A stretch of 64,000 bases of DNA from NCBI GenBank assembly GCA_022414725.1, contig CM039465.1, positions 4,526,688 to 4,590,687 on the forward strand, read 5' to 3'. The position numbers and the translations under genes are program-made. Shown here one piece after another: positions 9,740-19,278 of this stretch. How positions within the stretch are numbered: the first letter of the stretch is position 1; each line of letters begins with the position of its first letter. A model generated the notes under the pieces. The model saw only the letters and a list, made by a program, of their open reading frames with translations. It did no database searches and was not told where the DNA came from. This stretch comes from Microglena sp. YARC. Taxonomy: Eukaryota > Chlorophyta > Chlorophyceae > Chlamydomonadales > Chlamydomonadaceae.

Positions 9740-10692
9740 CAGGGTACTACCTTCTGTCAATTTGGTCTGCCCGTTTCGCGCACTTGCCATTATTTTACTG
9801 CCCCCAAAGCGCAGTTGCCTTCAAAAAAAGTGCGCGTTTTCAAAAAAGCACACTTTCACGCACCAGTTTTTCCAATTAGTGCGCTATTTGTCAATTTTTT
9901 GCATGAGCTGCGGTGACACAGGGTGAGCCTGACAGGGAACAGATTGCTGCAAGGAGCAAGGAGACCGGGTAGTGGAAATAGTACAGACACAAGAACCGCT
10001 GTTACAAAATTACACGACCTTATCATCGCTTTAAATAATGTAACAATGTAGCCAAGTCTGTAGACCAGTACGGGTGGGCAACACCTTGAGAGTGGGTAAC
10101 TCCACCTAATGAAAAATACACTTGTGAACCCCAAAGGGGGTCAAATCATGTAACAATCTATATATCAAGTAGGAGGGGGACATGTTCCGTGACCAACCAC
10201 ATACTGATCAGTAACAAGATGCTGGACATACTAATGAAGGTGGCCTTGGCCCGGGCAGTTGAGTTGACCCTGGCCTTGCACATGCCCTTCTGACCCTGTG
10301 CCTTCTGTAGTGATTGTTTATGTGCCGCCTGATCCTGATGCCTACGCACTTCACTTAGTTTTGAAATCACGAGCAGTTCTGTTACAATTCAAATCCACGG
10401 TGCAGGTTTGCAGTTACCTTTCAGCCACCAGTGCAGTCATTATTACTCTGTGACAGCCTCAATTTGAAGTCACTCACTCACTGAGTGAGTATCACTCTAT
10501 CTGGTCTGGGGAAAGAGAGAAAGCTGACAAAGCGCAGAAAGCGCACAGTCAGTAAAAATAGGAGAGCGCACAGGTAGTAAAAAAGACTGCCCGGAGCGCG
10601 CAGAGGGTGTTTAAAAAACTGCCCGTTTAGCGCAATCGGGCTCCAAAACCCTGCCCGTTTTCGCGCAGTCGCGCGCGCGATGTAGTACCCTG
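9740..10692. mobile_element. hAT-like DNA transposon, non-autonomous
   Basis: The element begins CAGGGTACTAC and ends GTAGTACCCTG, perfect 11-base terminal inverted repeats. Just outside, ATGCTGTT is present on both sides (9732-9739 and 10693-10700), a perfect 8-bp target duplication. An 8-bp duplication with a CAGGG-type terminus is the hallmark of the hAT superfamily. Both subterminal regions are rich in GCGCGC and CCCGTTT-type words. No transposase can be read inside. The insertion interrupts a copy of the AGTCCAGGGGTAG repeat family at 10700. Confidence 0.9.
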
Positions 10693-10697
10693 ATGCT

Positions 10698-10955
10698 GTT
10701 ACAGTCTAGGGGTAGCCAAATAGGCTAAAGGAACTTGGCCAACCATGGTATCAGGAGGGGCTAAAATGAAAAAACATATGAACTCAGACCCGGTGGTCGG
10801 CCCCAGTGCAAGCAAAAGGGCTTGTCCCCTCAACCTGACGCCTCTAAATAAGAATTACTATTTAACTGAACCCCAACCAATCGTTTTACTGACGGGGGAC
10901 CCAATTTCGAGACACAGTGATAATTCAAGACAACTCCGAAAGCTCTGACAACAAA
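10698..10955 (+). repeat. Dispersed repeat family 'AGTCCAGGGGTAGCC' (longest copy)
   Basis: It begins ACAGTCTAGGGGTAGCCAAAT. It shares with the copy at 23232-23365 the later blocks AAGGGCTA..AAAAAACAT, GAACTGAACCCCAACCAATCG and GACGGGGGACCC. Shorter copies are at 3818, 17487, 22531, 29345, 44333 and 59435 (plus) and 34139-34188 (minus). It is probably a SINE- or MITE-like family of up to about 250 bp. I see no coding potential. Confidence 0.75.
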
Positions 10956-11039
10956 TTTCGCTTATACATAAAAATCTAAAAGTTTTATTTATAACCTTGG
11001 CAATTCAGCATTTCCGAGTCAATGTAGGTAAAGAGTGTT

Positions 11040-11510
11040 TGAGCCCTGGCCAGGTTCACAAAGTCTCAGATTTGCCGCCTTGGAAGAGGTAGAGAACTTC
11101 CTCCCATGCTGTCGCCCGGTAGTCCAAGCTCAGGCGCAGAAGATTTGCGAAACCAAATAAAACCAACATGGTAGCTATTCTCCAGTATGTACACATGCAC
11201 GCAAACAGGAAGATTCTCTCAATCGCACGCCTGTGGCATGGCGTACTATTTTTCAATTTTAGTTAATGAGTGCCTTCACTTGGTCACGAAGACAAAGACG
11301 TGTACGAATACGGCGAGCAGCCAAATTGCTGGCTGGAGCTATGTAACCAAGATCAAGTACAATGTAGGTAAAGAGTGCCTTCACTTGGTCACGAAGACAA
11401 AGACGTTCACAAAGACGGCGAGCAGCCAAATTGCTGGCTGAAGCTATGTAACCAAGTCCAAGTACAATGTAGGTAGAGTGTGCCTTCACTTGATCCAAGC
11501 TAATTGTTTC
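11040..11510. repeat. ~92-bp tandem repeat, three copies
   Basis: The phrase GAGCAGCCAAATTGCTGGCTG with CTATGTAACCAAG and AATGTAGGTA recurs three times between 11268 and 11500. A related single copy lies at 32955-33030. It sits just downstream of the minus-strand NYN gene. No gene is seen in 10956-11770. Confidence 0.7.
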
Positions 11511-11771
11511 AGCCGCGGTCTCTTGGTAGCCTGCCTCCCCAAAAGCTCCGTTTGTACCCCTGTTTGTACCGCTGTACTTCATAGCAATCACAAGGGCCGC
11601 CCTCTGCTGAGTAGCTAGTGGCTAGTAGCTAATAGCAAGGGCTCTCTCGCCTGCTGAGGCAAGCCATCGAGCTTCATGCCCCCGGAGGCCTAACATGTCA
11701 GGGGAGGCACTGGGCAAGTGTCCTAGGTGGTGGGGGGTAGCATGCTCAGCTTGGGCCAGGTAGCGCACTCC

Positions 11772-12256
11772 TCAGACGAGCCCTGAGTTGAGATACAAAT
11801 CATCCGCTGATGACCAAGGAAGCCCGTCCCACGATGAGTCCCGTTCCTCGTCGGAGTCGGAGTCGGAATACCCAACATCCTGTTGAAATATGTCCATATC
11901 TGTGCCACCTTGTCTCTCTGGGGCTATGTCACATTCACCCACGATGTCCAGTGGACCACAGCATCGACAAAGTCTGTGGTGAACTTTGGTGCCACCTCAG
12001 AACGGCAGACAACGATTGTTGACAACCCCTTGCGCCGTGCCTGTTCCAGCAGGTCCTTGAATCCATAGTCGTCACTCACAACCACCAGGGTGTGGTGCTT
12101 GTGACTTGCAGCGTCTCCGTCACTGTCTTGCGGGGGAGATTGGGCGTCCAGGCAATTGTCCATGAGATAATTGGCATGGCAATAAAGGGCCAAATCAGCG
12201 GTCTGGTCCGTTGTGGGTACGTCAACGAGTCTGACACCCAGGTTGTGGAGCAGGAT
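11772..12256 (-). CDS. NYN gene, last exon
   Basis: The acceptor CCTCAG ends at 12257 and the exon starts ATCCTGCTCCACAACC (phase 0), encoding ILLHNLGVRLVDVP and later HTLVVVSDDYGF. As printed the frame stops at 11924, shortly after VVHWT. One extra G at about 11947 would read VHWDIVGE and run on through an acidic tail containing YSDSDSDEERD to TGA at 11772-11774. That tail looks coding, and the family has W-x-x-[IV] at this point, so I take the interruption to be a one-base loss in sequencing or a recent mutation. Confidence 0.78.
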
Positions 12257-15200
12257 CTGAGGCGTGTGGAAGATATGAGTGAGGTATGAGGTGATAAATG
12301 GCAAAACCAGCGGCCTGGTCTGTTGTGGTCACGTCGGCGAGTCTAACACCCAGGTTATGGAGTAGGACCTGAGGCGTGTGGAAGATATGAAGCGATGAAG
12401 TGAGGTATGAGGTGATAGATGGCAAAACCAGCGGCCTGGTCTGTTTGGCTACGTCGACGAGTCTGACACCCAGGTTGTGGAGCAGGACCTGAGGCGTGTG
12501 GAAGATATGAAGCGATGAACTGAGGTATGAGGTGATAGATGGCCAAACCAGCGGCCTGGTCTGTTTGGGGTGCGTTGCTGAGTCCAACACCCAGGTTGTG
12601 GAGCAGGACCTGAGACCTGAGATACAATATAAGATATGAGGAGAAGCATGTGATATTTATATCAGAATTATGAATTATGAATTATTGATGTTATTTATTT
12701 ATTTATATCATGTATGCTTTTGCTTCCACAGGGTAATCGAATACAAAAATCCAGTTCAAAAAAAGCTCCAATTTAGGGATCTGATTTGATTCACCTTCAG
12801 ACTCGGTCCCACCCACACTAAAGGGGGGCTCCGCCAAACAAAACAAACGGAATTTAGGGATCTAGTTTGACCCACCTTCAGACTCAGTCCCACCCACTCT
12901 TAAGGGAGCCTCCGCGAAAGGGGAGCTAAATAGGAGGAGCTAAAAGGGAGCTCTGCACACGGAATTTAGGGATCTGGTTTGACCCACCTTCAGAATCTGT
13001 ATTGCATTCCCCAATCTCTTGGTCCGAATTGCATAAGTTGCTGCAGCGTTGCGAAACTTGGTGGCCTTCTCGGACTTGGCATACTTGTCCAGCCTTTTTT
13101 TCATCGATCCGCCTGCTTTCACACCCTTCTGTCCGCTTCTCTTTGCGTGTTCCTTCTGATGAATTTTGAAGTGCTTTACAAGAGCTTTGGAGCTCTTCTT
13201 CTTGGCCCCGCACATCTTACAGCAAAAGTGTGTTTCCTTCTTTTCTCTTCTTTCTATAACCTCGTTCAAGGATGCAGCTCCCCAAGCAGAGCATGTGGTC
13301 GTGTTCCCGTACGCTATCATGGGTGGACACACACAGCCGGCAATTTCTAGCAACGCCTTGAGGTCTGAAACAAGCTGTGGCGTGGGGCGTGCGGGGGAAC
13401 GGGTCAGTGGGCTGGTTTTGAGTTTGACGGGTGTGTAGGGTTGAACAGGTGTGTGAGTAAGTGTTGGGTTGGACAGGTGCTATATATATGTGTACATATG
13501 TGTATAGATTTGTACGCTGGTTTTGTAGACTGCCGGCATCATATGATATCATATTGCCGGTCCCCACATACATGTGAATTTACAAATTATATCAGAATAC
13601 AAATGTATTTCAATATATATATAAATAATACAAATTTTAAAAACATAATTCATATTAGGCTATACAATATAATACCGTGATACCGTACTGAGACTAAAAT
13701 TTAACGTTTATTAAATATATCGGTCTTTTTGCTGCGGAATATATTATACGCCTCGACTTGACGGGTGCTCCTGTCAAATTATATCGTTACATTTCCGTGT
13801 CAGTACAGTATACAAATTGTCTTCACCAAGGGTAGATCTGGGGCAGAGTAATTAATAAGATGAGATAAAATAAAAATTGTCCTCATTTCGGGTAGATCTT
13901 AGGCCAAGTCGGGTCGCTTGCTGTCCAGCCCCCCTCCCTCCCCCCCCTCCCCCCCCAACTTTGCCCCAGATCTACTTAGACTGATGCACCCCCCTCCCCC
14001 CCTCCTCTCGAAGATAATATACAATTGTCCTCATCAAGGGTAGATCTTGGGCGAAGTCGGGTTGCTTGTTGTCCCCCCCCCCCCCCCCCCCCCCTCCAAG
14101 ATAATATACAAATTGTTCTCACCAAGGGTAGATCTTGTGCAAAGTCGGGTTGCTTGTTGTCGAGATCCCAGAACACATGCATCTGGTTATCCTTTTTCTC
14201 TACATCCAGGCAAGACTCTGTCAGCTGCGGAGCGGGGGGGTGTTCGCTTGGGGGGAAAGGTAAAGCAGTGACAGTTCTTAGCGCGGTGAGTCTAGCCCGT
14301 TCAGACTGTGAGCGAGCGAGCTGCCGGTGACTAATAGCAGTGTCAGTTATTTTTGCTGTGCGTCTAGCCCCTGTAGAATATTTGTAAACGCGCTGGCGGC
14401 GACGTGAAGCAGTGTCAGCAGCAGCTCTTTTCGCTGTGAGTCCAGCCCAGTCCCGTCTAGACTGTGAACGATTGCCAGGGTGGCGACGTGAAGCAGTGTC
14501 AGTGGCAGTGCCTGGCGCTGTGAGTCTAGCCCGTGTAGACTGCCAGCCAGCGCCAGGGCGGTCAGGATTTTCAGTGTCAGTTGCTGGCTGGCTGGGGTTG
14601 CTAGCGGGCTGAGATGCAGCTTGCGCTGTGACACCTCCAAATAGGGGTCTGTGGCCCCTGTATGCGCGCTTGGCTGGCTGGGGGTTGGATGAGGGTGCAC
14701 TTGTGGTAGATTCTGCTCCACCCTTGGGCGCACACCTGGCTGACTTGGTTTTGGAGGGGGGAGCGGTTGCACTTGGGTCTGAGTGAGAAGCAGAGCACGG
14801 GGGAAGGAATCGGCTGCGATTGCTAGGTTGCTGACTTGCAGTGGCAGAGAGGACAGGGGAGCTGGGATGACTGGCTGAGGCTGGGTATAGCAGAGGTATA
14901 GGGTGTGAGGAAGGACATGTTATCCGCTGCGTGTGGCCAAGGCGGTTTGACCCAACACCTGGGCTACTCAGACCTGAGGGCAGAAGGGGGAAGAAACGTT
15001 AGCTGCGCATGATTTTGGCGTTGTTGAGGTTCAGACAGACATGCAGTCAGCTTTGTTTGGCCAGGGCAGCGGTGTGTGGCCAAGGTGGTTTGAACCAACA
15101 TCTAGCCTGCTCAGACCTGAGGGTAGAAGGGAGATAGAAGGTGAGCTGAGTGTGTCATTGTTGAGGTATGAGGTATGAGTATGGCATTGTTGAGGTTCAG

Positions 15201-15462
15201 GAAGGGCATGCAATGCGCTGAGTGTGGCCAGGGCAGCAGTGTGGGCCAAGGTGGTTCAACCCAACAGCTGGTCTGCTCAGACCTGAGGGCAGAAGGGAGA
15301 GGAACATTGTTTTTCCAAAGGACATGAAGCGGTGTCTTGATGTATCACCATGGTGCTCTTTGCAACTTTTGAGGTGCTACTGGCAGCTTTTTGGCCCCCA
15401 AAAGCAACCCTAAGAGGCTCTAATGCAGCATCCCCAAAACACCAAGGTTCATAATCAGACAT
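11772..15462 (-). CDS. C2H2 zinc-finger/NYN-domain protein (whole gene model)
   Basis: Exons in order: a candidate first exon 15381-15462 (weak), then 14123-14973, 12988-13356 and 11772-12256. The first half of the NYN/PIN-like fold is the end of exon 2 (MHVFWDLDNKQP), with the Asp pair expected in strand 1. Exon 3 starts with LLEIAGC..MIAYGN, then a C2H2 finger (CKMCG, HFKIH), then a Lys-rich linker. The last exon supplies the second half (VVVSDDYGFKDLLEQA), with the acidic pair typical of NYN nucleases. Plant proteins with exactly this NYN-finger-NYN order exist; their role is unproven but RNA binding or cleavage is likely. The N-terminal ~300 residues are Ser/Pro/Ala-rich and low complexity. 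The frame needs one added base near 11947. Confidence 0.8.
12290..12620 (-). repeat. Three decoy copies of NYN last-exon 5' junction
   Basis: Three tandem units of about 110-120 bp each carry, in gene orientation, CCTCAG followed by (G)TCCTGCTCCACAACCTGGGT, a copy of the acceptor and first ~20 codons of the last exon. After the copied codons each diverges into intron sequence. All lie upstream (intron side) of the true exon. Confidence 0.88.
12765..12900 (-). repeat. Two decoy copies of NYN exon 3 3' junction
   Basis: At 12780-12830 and 12845-12905, gene-orientation sequence repeats the exon end and donor (TCTGAAG followed by GTGGGTCAAAC and ATCCCTAAATTCCG). The copies lie downstream of the true donor. 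The same blocks contain a GGGGGCTCCGCC motif shared with the dispersed repeat at 19090. Confidence 0.75.
12988..13356 (-). CDS. NYN gene, C2H2 finger exon
   Basis: 123 codons, phase 0 at both ends. The acceptor is AAG before GCGTTGCTAG. The donor is CTGAAG|GTGGGT at 12987. It encodes LLEIAGCVCPPMIAYGN, matching the second NYN strand of the plant family. The finger is at CCKMCGAKKKSSKALVKHF with the second His at HFKIH (spacing C-X2-C-X12-H-X3-H). A basic stretch rich in Lys/Arg follows. Confidence 0.82.
13357..13825. other. AT-rich intron of NYN gene
   Basis: No exon is seen. It contains ATATAT-rich stretches and a CATATGATATCATATTGCCGG palindromic block at 13537-13560. Confidence 0.5.
13826..14085 (-). 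repeat. Decoy copies of NYN exon 2 3' junction
   Basis: Three to four imperfect copies of the exon end lie at 13826-13850, 13865-13920, about 13965-13985 and 14025-14075. In gene orientation they read GACAACAAGCAACCCGACTT, GATCTACCC and then a donor-like G(T/A)GA. They are separated by C-runs. All lie downstream of the true donor at 14122. Confidence 0.85.
14123..14973 (-). CDS. NYN gene, long N-terminal exon
   Basis: The acceptor TTCTGCCCTCAG lies before GTCTGAG at 14973 and the donor TTG|GTGAGA at 14122. I read the frame open through all 283 codons: LSSPGVGSN near the start, then Ser/Pro/Ala-rich sequence, three imperfect repeats around TDTASRR, and finally LDVEKKDNQMHVFWDLDNKQ. The repeated segment 14262-14560 (unit ~75 bp) keeps the frame open, which supports real coding. 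The MHVFWDLDN end is the start of the NYN fold. Confidence 0.78.
15035..15305 (-). repeat. Two decoy copies of NYN exon 2 5' junction
   Basis: At about 15080-15135 and 15240-15300, gene-orientation sequence repeats TCTGCCCTCAG plus GTCTGAGCAG and TTGGGTT..ACCACCTTGGCC, the acceptor and first ~15 codons of the exon at 14973. They lie upstream of the true acceptor. Confidence 0.85.
15381..15462 (-). CDS. NYN gene, candidate first exon
   Basis: A minus-strand ATG at 15462 opens MSDYEPWCFGDAALEPLRVA, which has a natural composition for this otherwise repetitive area. A donor at CCA|GTAGCA would end it in phase 1 and join the next exon in frame (A+GT = Ser). The donor is weak, and other GT sites also give phase 1, so the exon end is tentative. 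Confidence 0.38.
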
Positions 15463-15509
15463 GGGAGCAGAAGGGGGAGGATAAGTGAGCTGTGAATAAT
15501 AGCTTTTCT

Positions 15510-15565
15510 TTTCAGCTACGAGCAGCAGCTTCTAGGCAGCTCCCTGATCCAGCCACTGGGCTAAG
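15510..15565 (+). repeat. One end of the GCAGCTTCTAGG MITE family
   Basis: GCAGCTTCTAGGCAGCTCCC followed by TGATCCAGCCACTGGGCTAAGC matches the left end of the complete copies at 29032 and 50437. No matching right end is found nearby. Confidence 0.7.
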
Positions 15566-15628
15566 CATCAAGATCCCAACAGTATTGGAAAGACGATTCT
15601 GCCCGATTCCAGATGCACTTCATTCCTA

Positions 15629-15679
<51 letters not shown>
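15629..15679 (+). repeat. (TGTC)n microsatellite
   Basis: About twelve TGTC units in a row, between the two divergent genes. Confidence 0.97.
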
Positions 15680-15754
15680 ATGTGTATGTTATTATTTCTG
15701 CCTCGGGTGGGTAGGTAGGCTTGGGCATAGGCAATTAATGATTCTCATGGTCAT

Positions 15755-16335
15755 GACAAATTTGGCATGGACTGATTTCTACGAACAGGGGCATAGACTC
15801 CTGTCCTGGTAGACTTAGACATGGGTAGGGTTGTCAACATCGTTCTGCTTCCAAGATTATTGGGCGATACATCATACCCTATTGCACGATTTATATCAAT
15901 AGATCGTACAGAATTTTACGATATGTCGTAAGATATTATACGATACATCATAAGATATCTATATCGACGATATCTTAATGGACAACCTTGTGCATAGGCA
16001 CCTTCTGCTTGTCATGAACATGACCATTGAGGTATTGACTGTTATATACGGACAGGGGCATGATCTGCTGTCCTGGTAGACTTGCTCCTTGTCTCCTAGT
16101 GCACAGCAAACAAACAGCCCACATGTACTCATACTACAGAGACATGGACCGCTTTCTACAGACAGAGACATGGACAACTGTCCTGGTAGACTTGGACATG
16201 CTCAATTCCTGCTTGTCCTGGACATGGACAGTGTGGCATGGACTGTCTTCTATGAACAGAGGCAAGGACTGTTTTGTACGGACAGAGTCCCAGTTCACCA
16301 GTGCTTGTTTTGTTAGACATGGACACGAGCAATCC
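15755..16335. repeat. Diverged ~70-90-bp tandem repeats
   Basis: The words ACATGGAC, CTGTCCTGGTAGACTTG and TCTACGAACAG/TCTATGAACAG recur four or five times. A different AT-rich repeat (ACGATACATCATAAGATAT-like) occupies 15855-15980. No gene is seen in 15463-16990. Confidence 0.65.
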
Positions 16336-16339
16336 CAGG

Positions 16340-16501
16340 CTGGGTACTACATGACGCGCGCTATAGTGCGCTAGCGCGCAAGGTTTTGGAGCCCGACTGC
16401 GCGATTTACGCATTTTAAAACACCCTTTGGGCGCAGCGCGCACATATCCGTTTTCGGTTGAGTCAAAAGCGCAACCCAACATGAAAAAAGGTTGCACCCT
16501 G
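16340..16501. mobile_element. Short hAT-like MITE related to the 9.74-kb element
   Basis: It starts CTGGGTACTACATG, ends TGCACCCTG, and is filled with GCGCGC words and GGTTTTGGAGCCCGA, also found near the right end of the 9740-10692 element. The flanking octamers ATCCCAGG and ATCCAAGC agree at six of eight positions, consistent with an aged 8-bp target duplication. Confidence 0.65.
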
Positions 16502-16993
16502 ATCCAAGCTTGTCAAGAACATGGACTATTCTGAACTTACCCAAAGACCTCAGCATGTGTGGTCGAATCCCAGGCAGTTTGAAGGATGGAAGTATGCCCA
16601 GTTGAAACTGTGGCCCTGATAGGAAGCCCTAGGGAAGGGTTAGGGGCAGGGATGGTGGTAGGGGTGGGGGTAGGGATAGGGGTAGGGATTGGGGGAATGC
16701 AGGTTGATCTTACTGCAGTTATTGATTAGCCTAAAATATTGAGCATCGTCGGATACCAAGGCACCAATTCAAGGAATTGGGAATCGGGAGACATCATCCT
16801 GGTGCCCTTATAGGCTGCATACTTGCCCTCAATTAACATTGTGAGGAATTCGGGATCTCCGGGGCTCAGGGGGGCGGGGGGCAGGTTAGTTAGGTTCAAA
16901 CATCCTTACCGATCATTCCGAACCATACCACGCTCCCACCGCGACACACCCTCTCTCTGTGTGTCTGTCATTCTCATAGCGTTGCGAGCGGCC

Positions 16994-17141
16994 ATGAATG
17001 CAGCATCCGATGAATCGAGCGAGTATGAGAGTGCGGAGGAGGCAGAAGCTTTGCATCCATCCACCTCGGAAGCTGTAGCGGACACGCAACCTGCTGCCTC
17101 GGACAAGCTTAAACGTGGGCTCATGAACTATGGATGCGAAC
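16994..17141 (+). CDS. RCHY1: RCHY1-like exon 1
   Basis: It encodes an acidic Ser/Glu-rich leader and ends in MNYGCE plus the first base of His; donor C|GTGAGT. The open frame continues upstream of this ATG, but a CTCTCTGTGTGTCTGTCATT pyrimidine tract ending CATAG at 16979 could be an acceptor, so the true start may be further upstream. The decayed copy at 3297-3442 keeps the same ATG. Confidence 0.85.
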
Positions 17142-19246
17142 GTGAGTATCCCCAGGCATTTGCGTTCGCCTGTATTGGCAAAAGCCAGAGTGAGGGTAGT
17201 CTGTACAGCCCTCTCTACCTACAGTACAATCTGCATGTCTGTATATTCCAGGGTGGACAATTTTGTTTGCTCCTTTGCTTCTTTGCTTCACTGTTTAGTT
17301 TCTTACCTATTCCATTTGCTTTCTAGTTAATGAATGGCTGGAAGACCCCCCCGGGTGTGTGGAGCGGGCTTGCCTTGGGCAAACAGTGGCCTGTCTACGA
17401 CAATGTCATGTACATGAGTATATGTTGTAGACATGTTCATCAGTATGGGCAATTTACAATGTCATGTACATCAGTATATGTTATAGTCCAGGGGCAGCCA
17501 ACTAAGCTAAAGAGACTTTACCAAACTCTAATAATAAAGATAATTGGAGGGTGGGGAGGGAAGAAGGGAGGGAGGAGGGAGGGCGGAAGGGAGAGGTGGT
17601 GGGGGAGGTGAATCCTAGTACCTGTCACCACCACAACCACCATCTTTGATGCCAGCTTGGAGACTATTGGCAGGGGCTGGATGAAACAGGCGCCGCATGA
17701 CCTGGTTCCCATCAAACCAGTTTTTGTTTGCCCCCCCTGATATCCTGCATTCCTGATAACAGACTTCAGATGTGCCCACAGGTTGACGGAGTCAAAGGGG
17801 ACTTGTGGATAATAAATGCAACTCGAACCTAGTACATGGTATATTTGCCCCCCCCCCCCCCCCCCCCCCCCCCCTCCTGAGAACTGACTGAAATGGAGTA
17901 GCCATTAAAACTGCTCAAGGTCTGACCTGTGAAAATGCATCTGGAATCTAGTACATGGACATATCCCCCCCCACCCCCTCCCCTCCCCTCCCGGTATCCC
18001 TCTCCCCTGTTCTCCCAAATGAGAACCCTGAACCTAAATCCTACACCCTATTTGCAGACTACCGACGACTTTGCATGTTGGTTGTGCCCTGTTGCAAGGA
18101 AACGTTCTGGTGCCATGTTAATGAATCTCGGACCTAGAACATGGACATAACCCCCCCCCCCCCCCAAATATCCCCCTACCCTGTTCCTAAACCCACCATC
18201 CCCTGGACTATCAAATGAGAACCCTAAACCTGAACCCTAAACCCTGTGTGCAGACTACCGGCGACGCTGCATGTTGGTTGCACCCCGTTGCAATGAAACG
18301 TTCCGGTGCATGGAACCATGCAAATGCAACTCGAACCTAGTACATGGACATACACCCCCCCACCCCACCCCACCAGCCACCATCCAATATCCCCCTCCCC
18401 TGTTCCCCAACCCTAAACCCACCCTCCCCTGGTCTTCCAAATGAGAACCCTAAACCTGAACCCTTAACGCTGTGTGCAGACTATCGGCGACGCTGCATGT
18501 TGGTTGCGCCCTGTTGCAATGAAACGTTCTGGTGCATGTAACCATGTAAATGCATCTGAAACCTAGTAAACGGACATACAATCTCCCACCCAATATCCCC
18601 CTCCCCCCAATATCCTCCTCCCCTGTTCCCCCACCCTAAACCCACCCACCCCTGGACTTCCAAATGAGAACCCTAAACCTGATCCCTAAACCCTGTGTGC
18701 AGACTACCGGCGACGCTGTATGCTGGTTGCGCCCTGTTGCAATGAAACGTTCTGGTGCAGGCATTGCCACAACACGGTGAAGAGTGACAACGAGCAGGTG
18801 GGTGCAAGATAAAATAAATAAAAAGAGTGACACCGAGCAGGTGGGTGCAAGATAAAATAAATAAAAAGAGTGACAACAAGCAGGTGGGTGCAAGATAAAA
18901 CAAGTCCTATGCAGCATCGCAAGTGATGCAGAAAATTGGTGGAGTGTGTTGGTAACGGAAGAGCAAGTGGAAACGATGGACCTGACCGAAGCCAGTTAGT
19001 TATGACTTATGAGACAGTTGGCTGACGTGTCAGGCTTCAATTTTTATGTCGCTCAGACGGACAACGAGGTGAATCTGGGGTCTCCCGCCCTCCCCAGGAG
19101 GGGGGGCTCCGCCAATAAATAAATGGTACGCCCTATTGGAAGGCGTGAGGTTGAGGGGCCAGCCTGTTTGCTTGCACTGGGGCCAACCACCAACAGGTTG
19201 GTTCAGTTTATATTTTTTGTTTGTATTTACAGTGTGCGGAAAGGGG

Positions 19247-19278
<32 letters not shown>

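Noticed and set aside
16823..16993. Upstream extension of RCHY1-like exon 1 from the ATG at 16823
   Set aside because: The frame is open, but a pyrimidine tract and AG at 16979 intervene and the duplicated copy at 3.2 kb is not open upstream in the same way. The ATG at 16994 is conserved in both copies.
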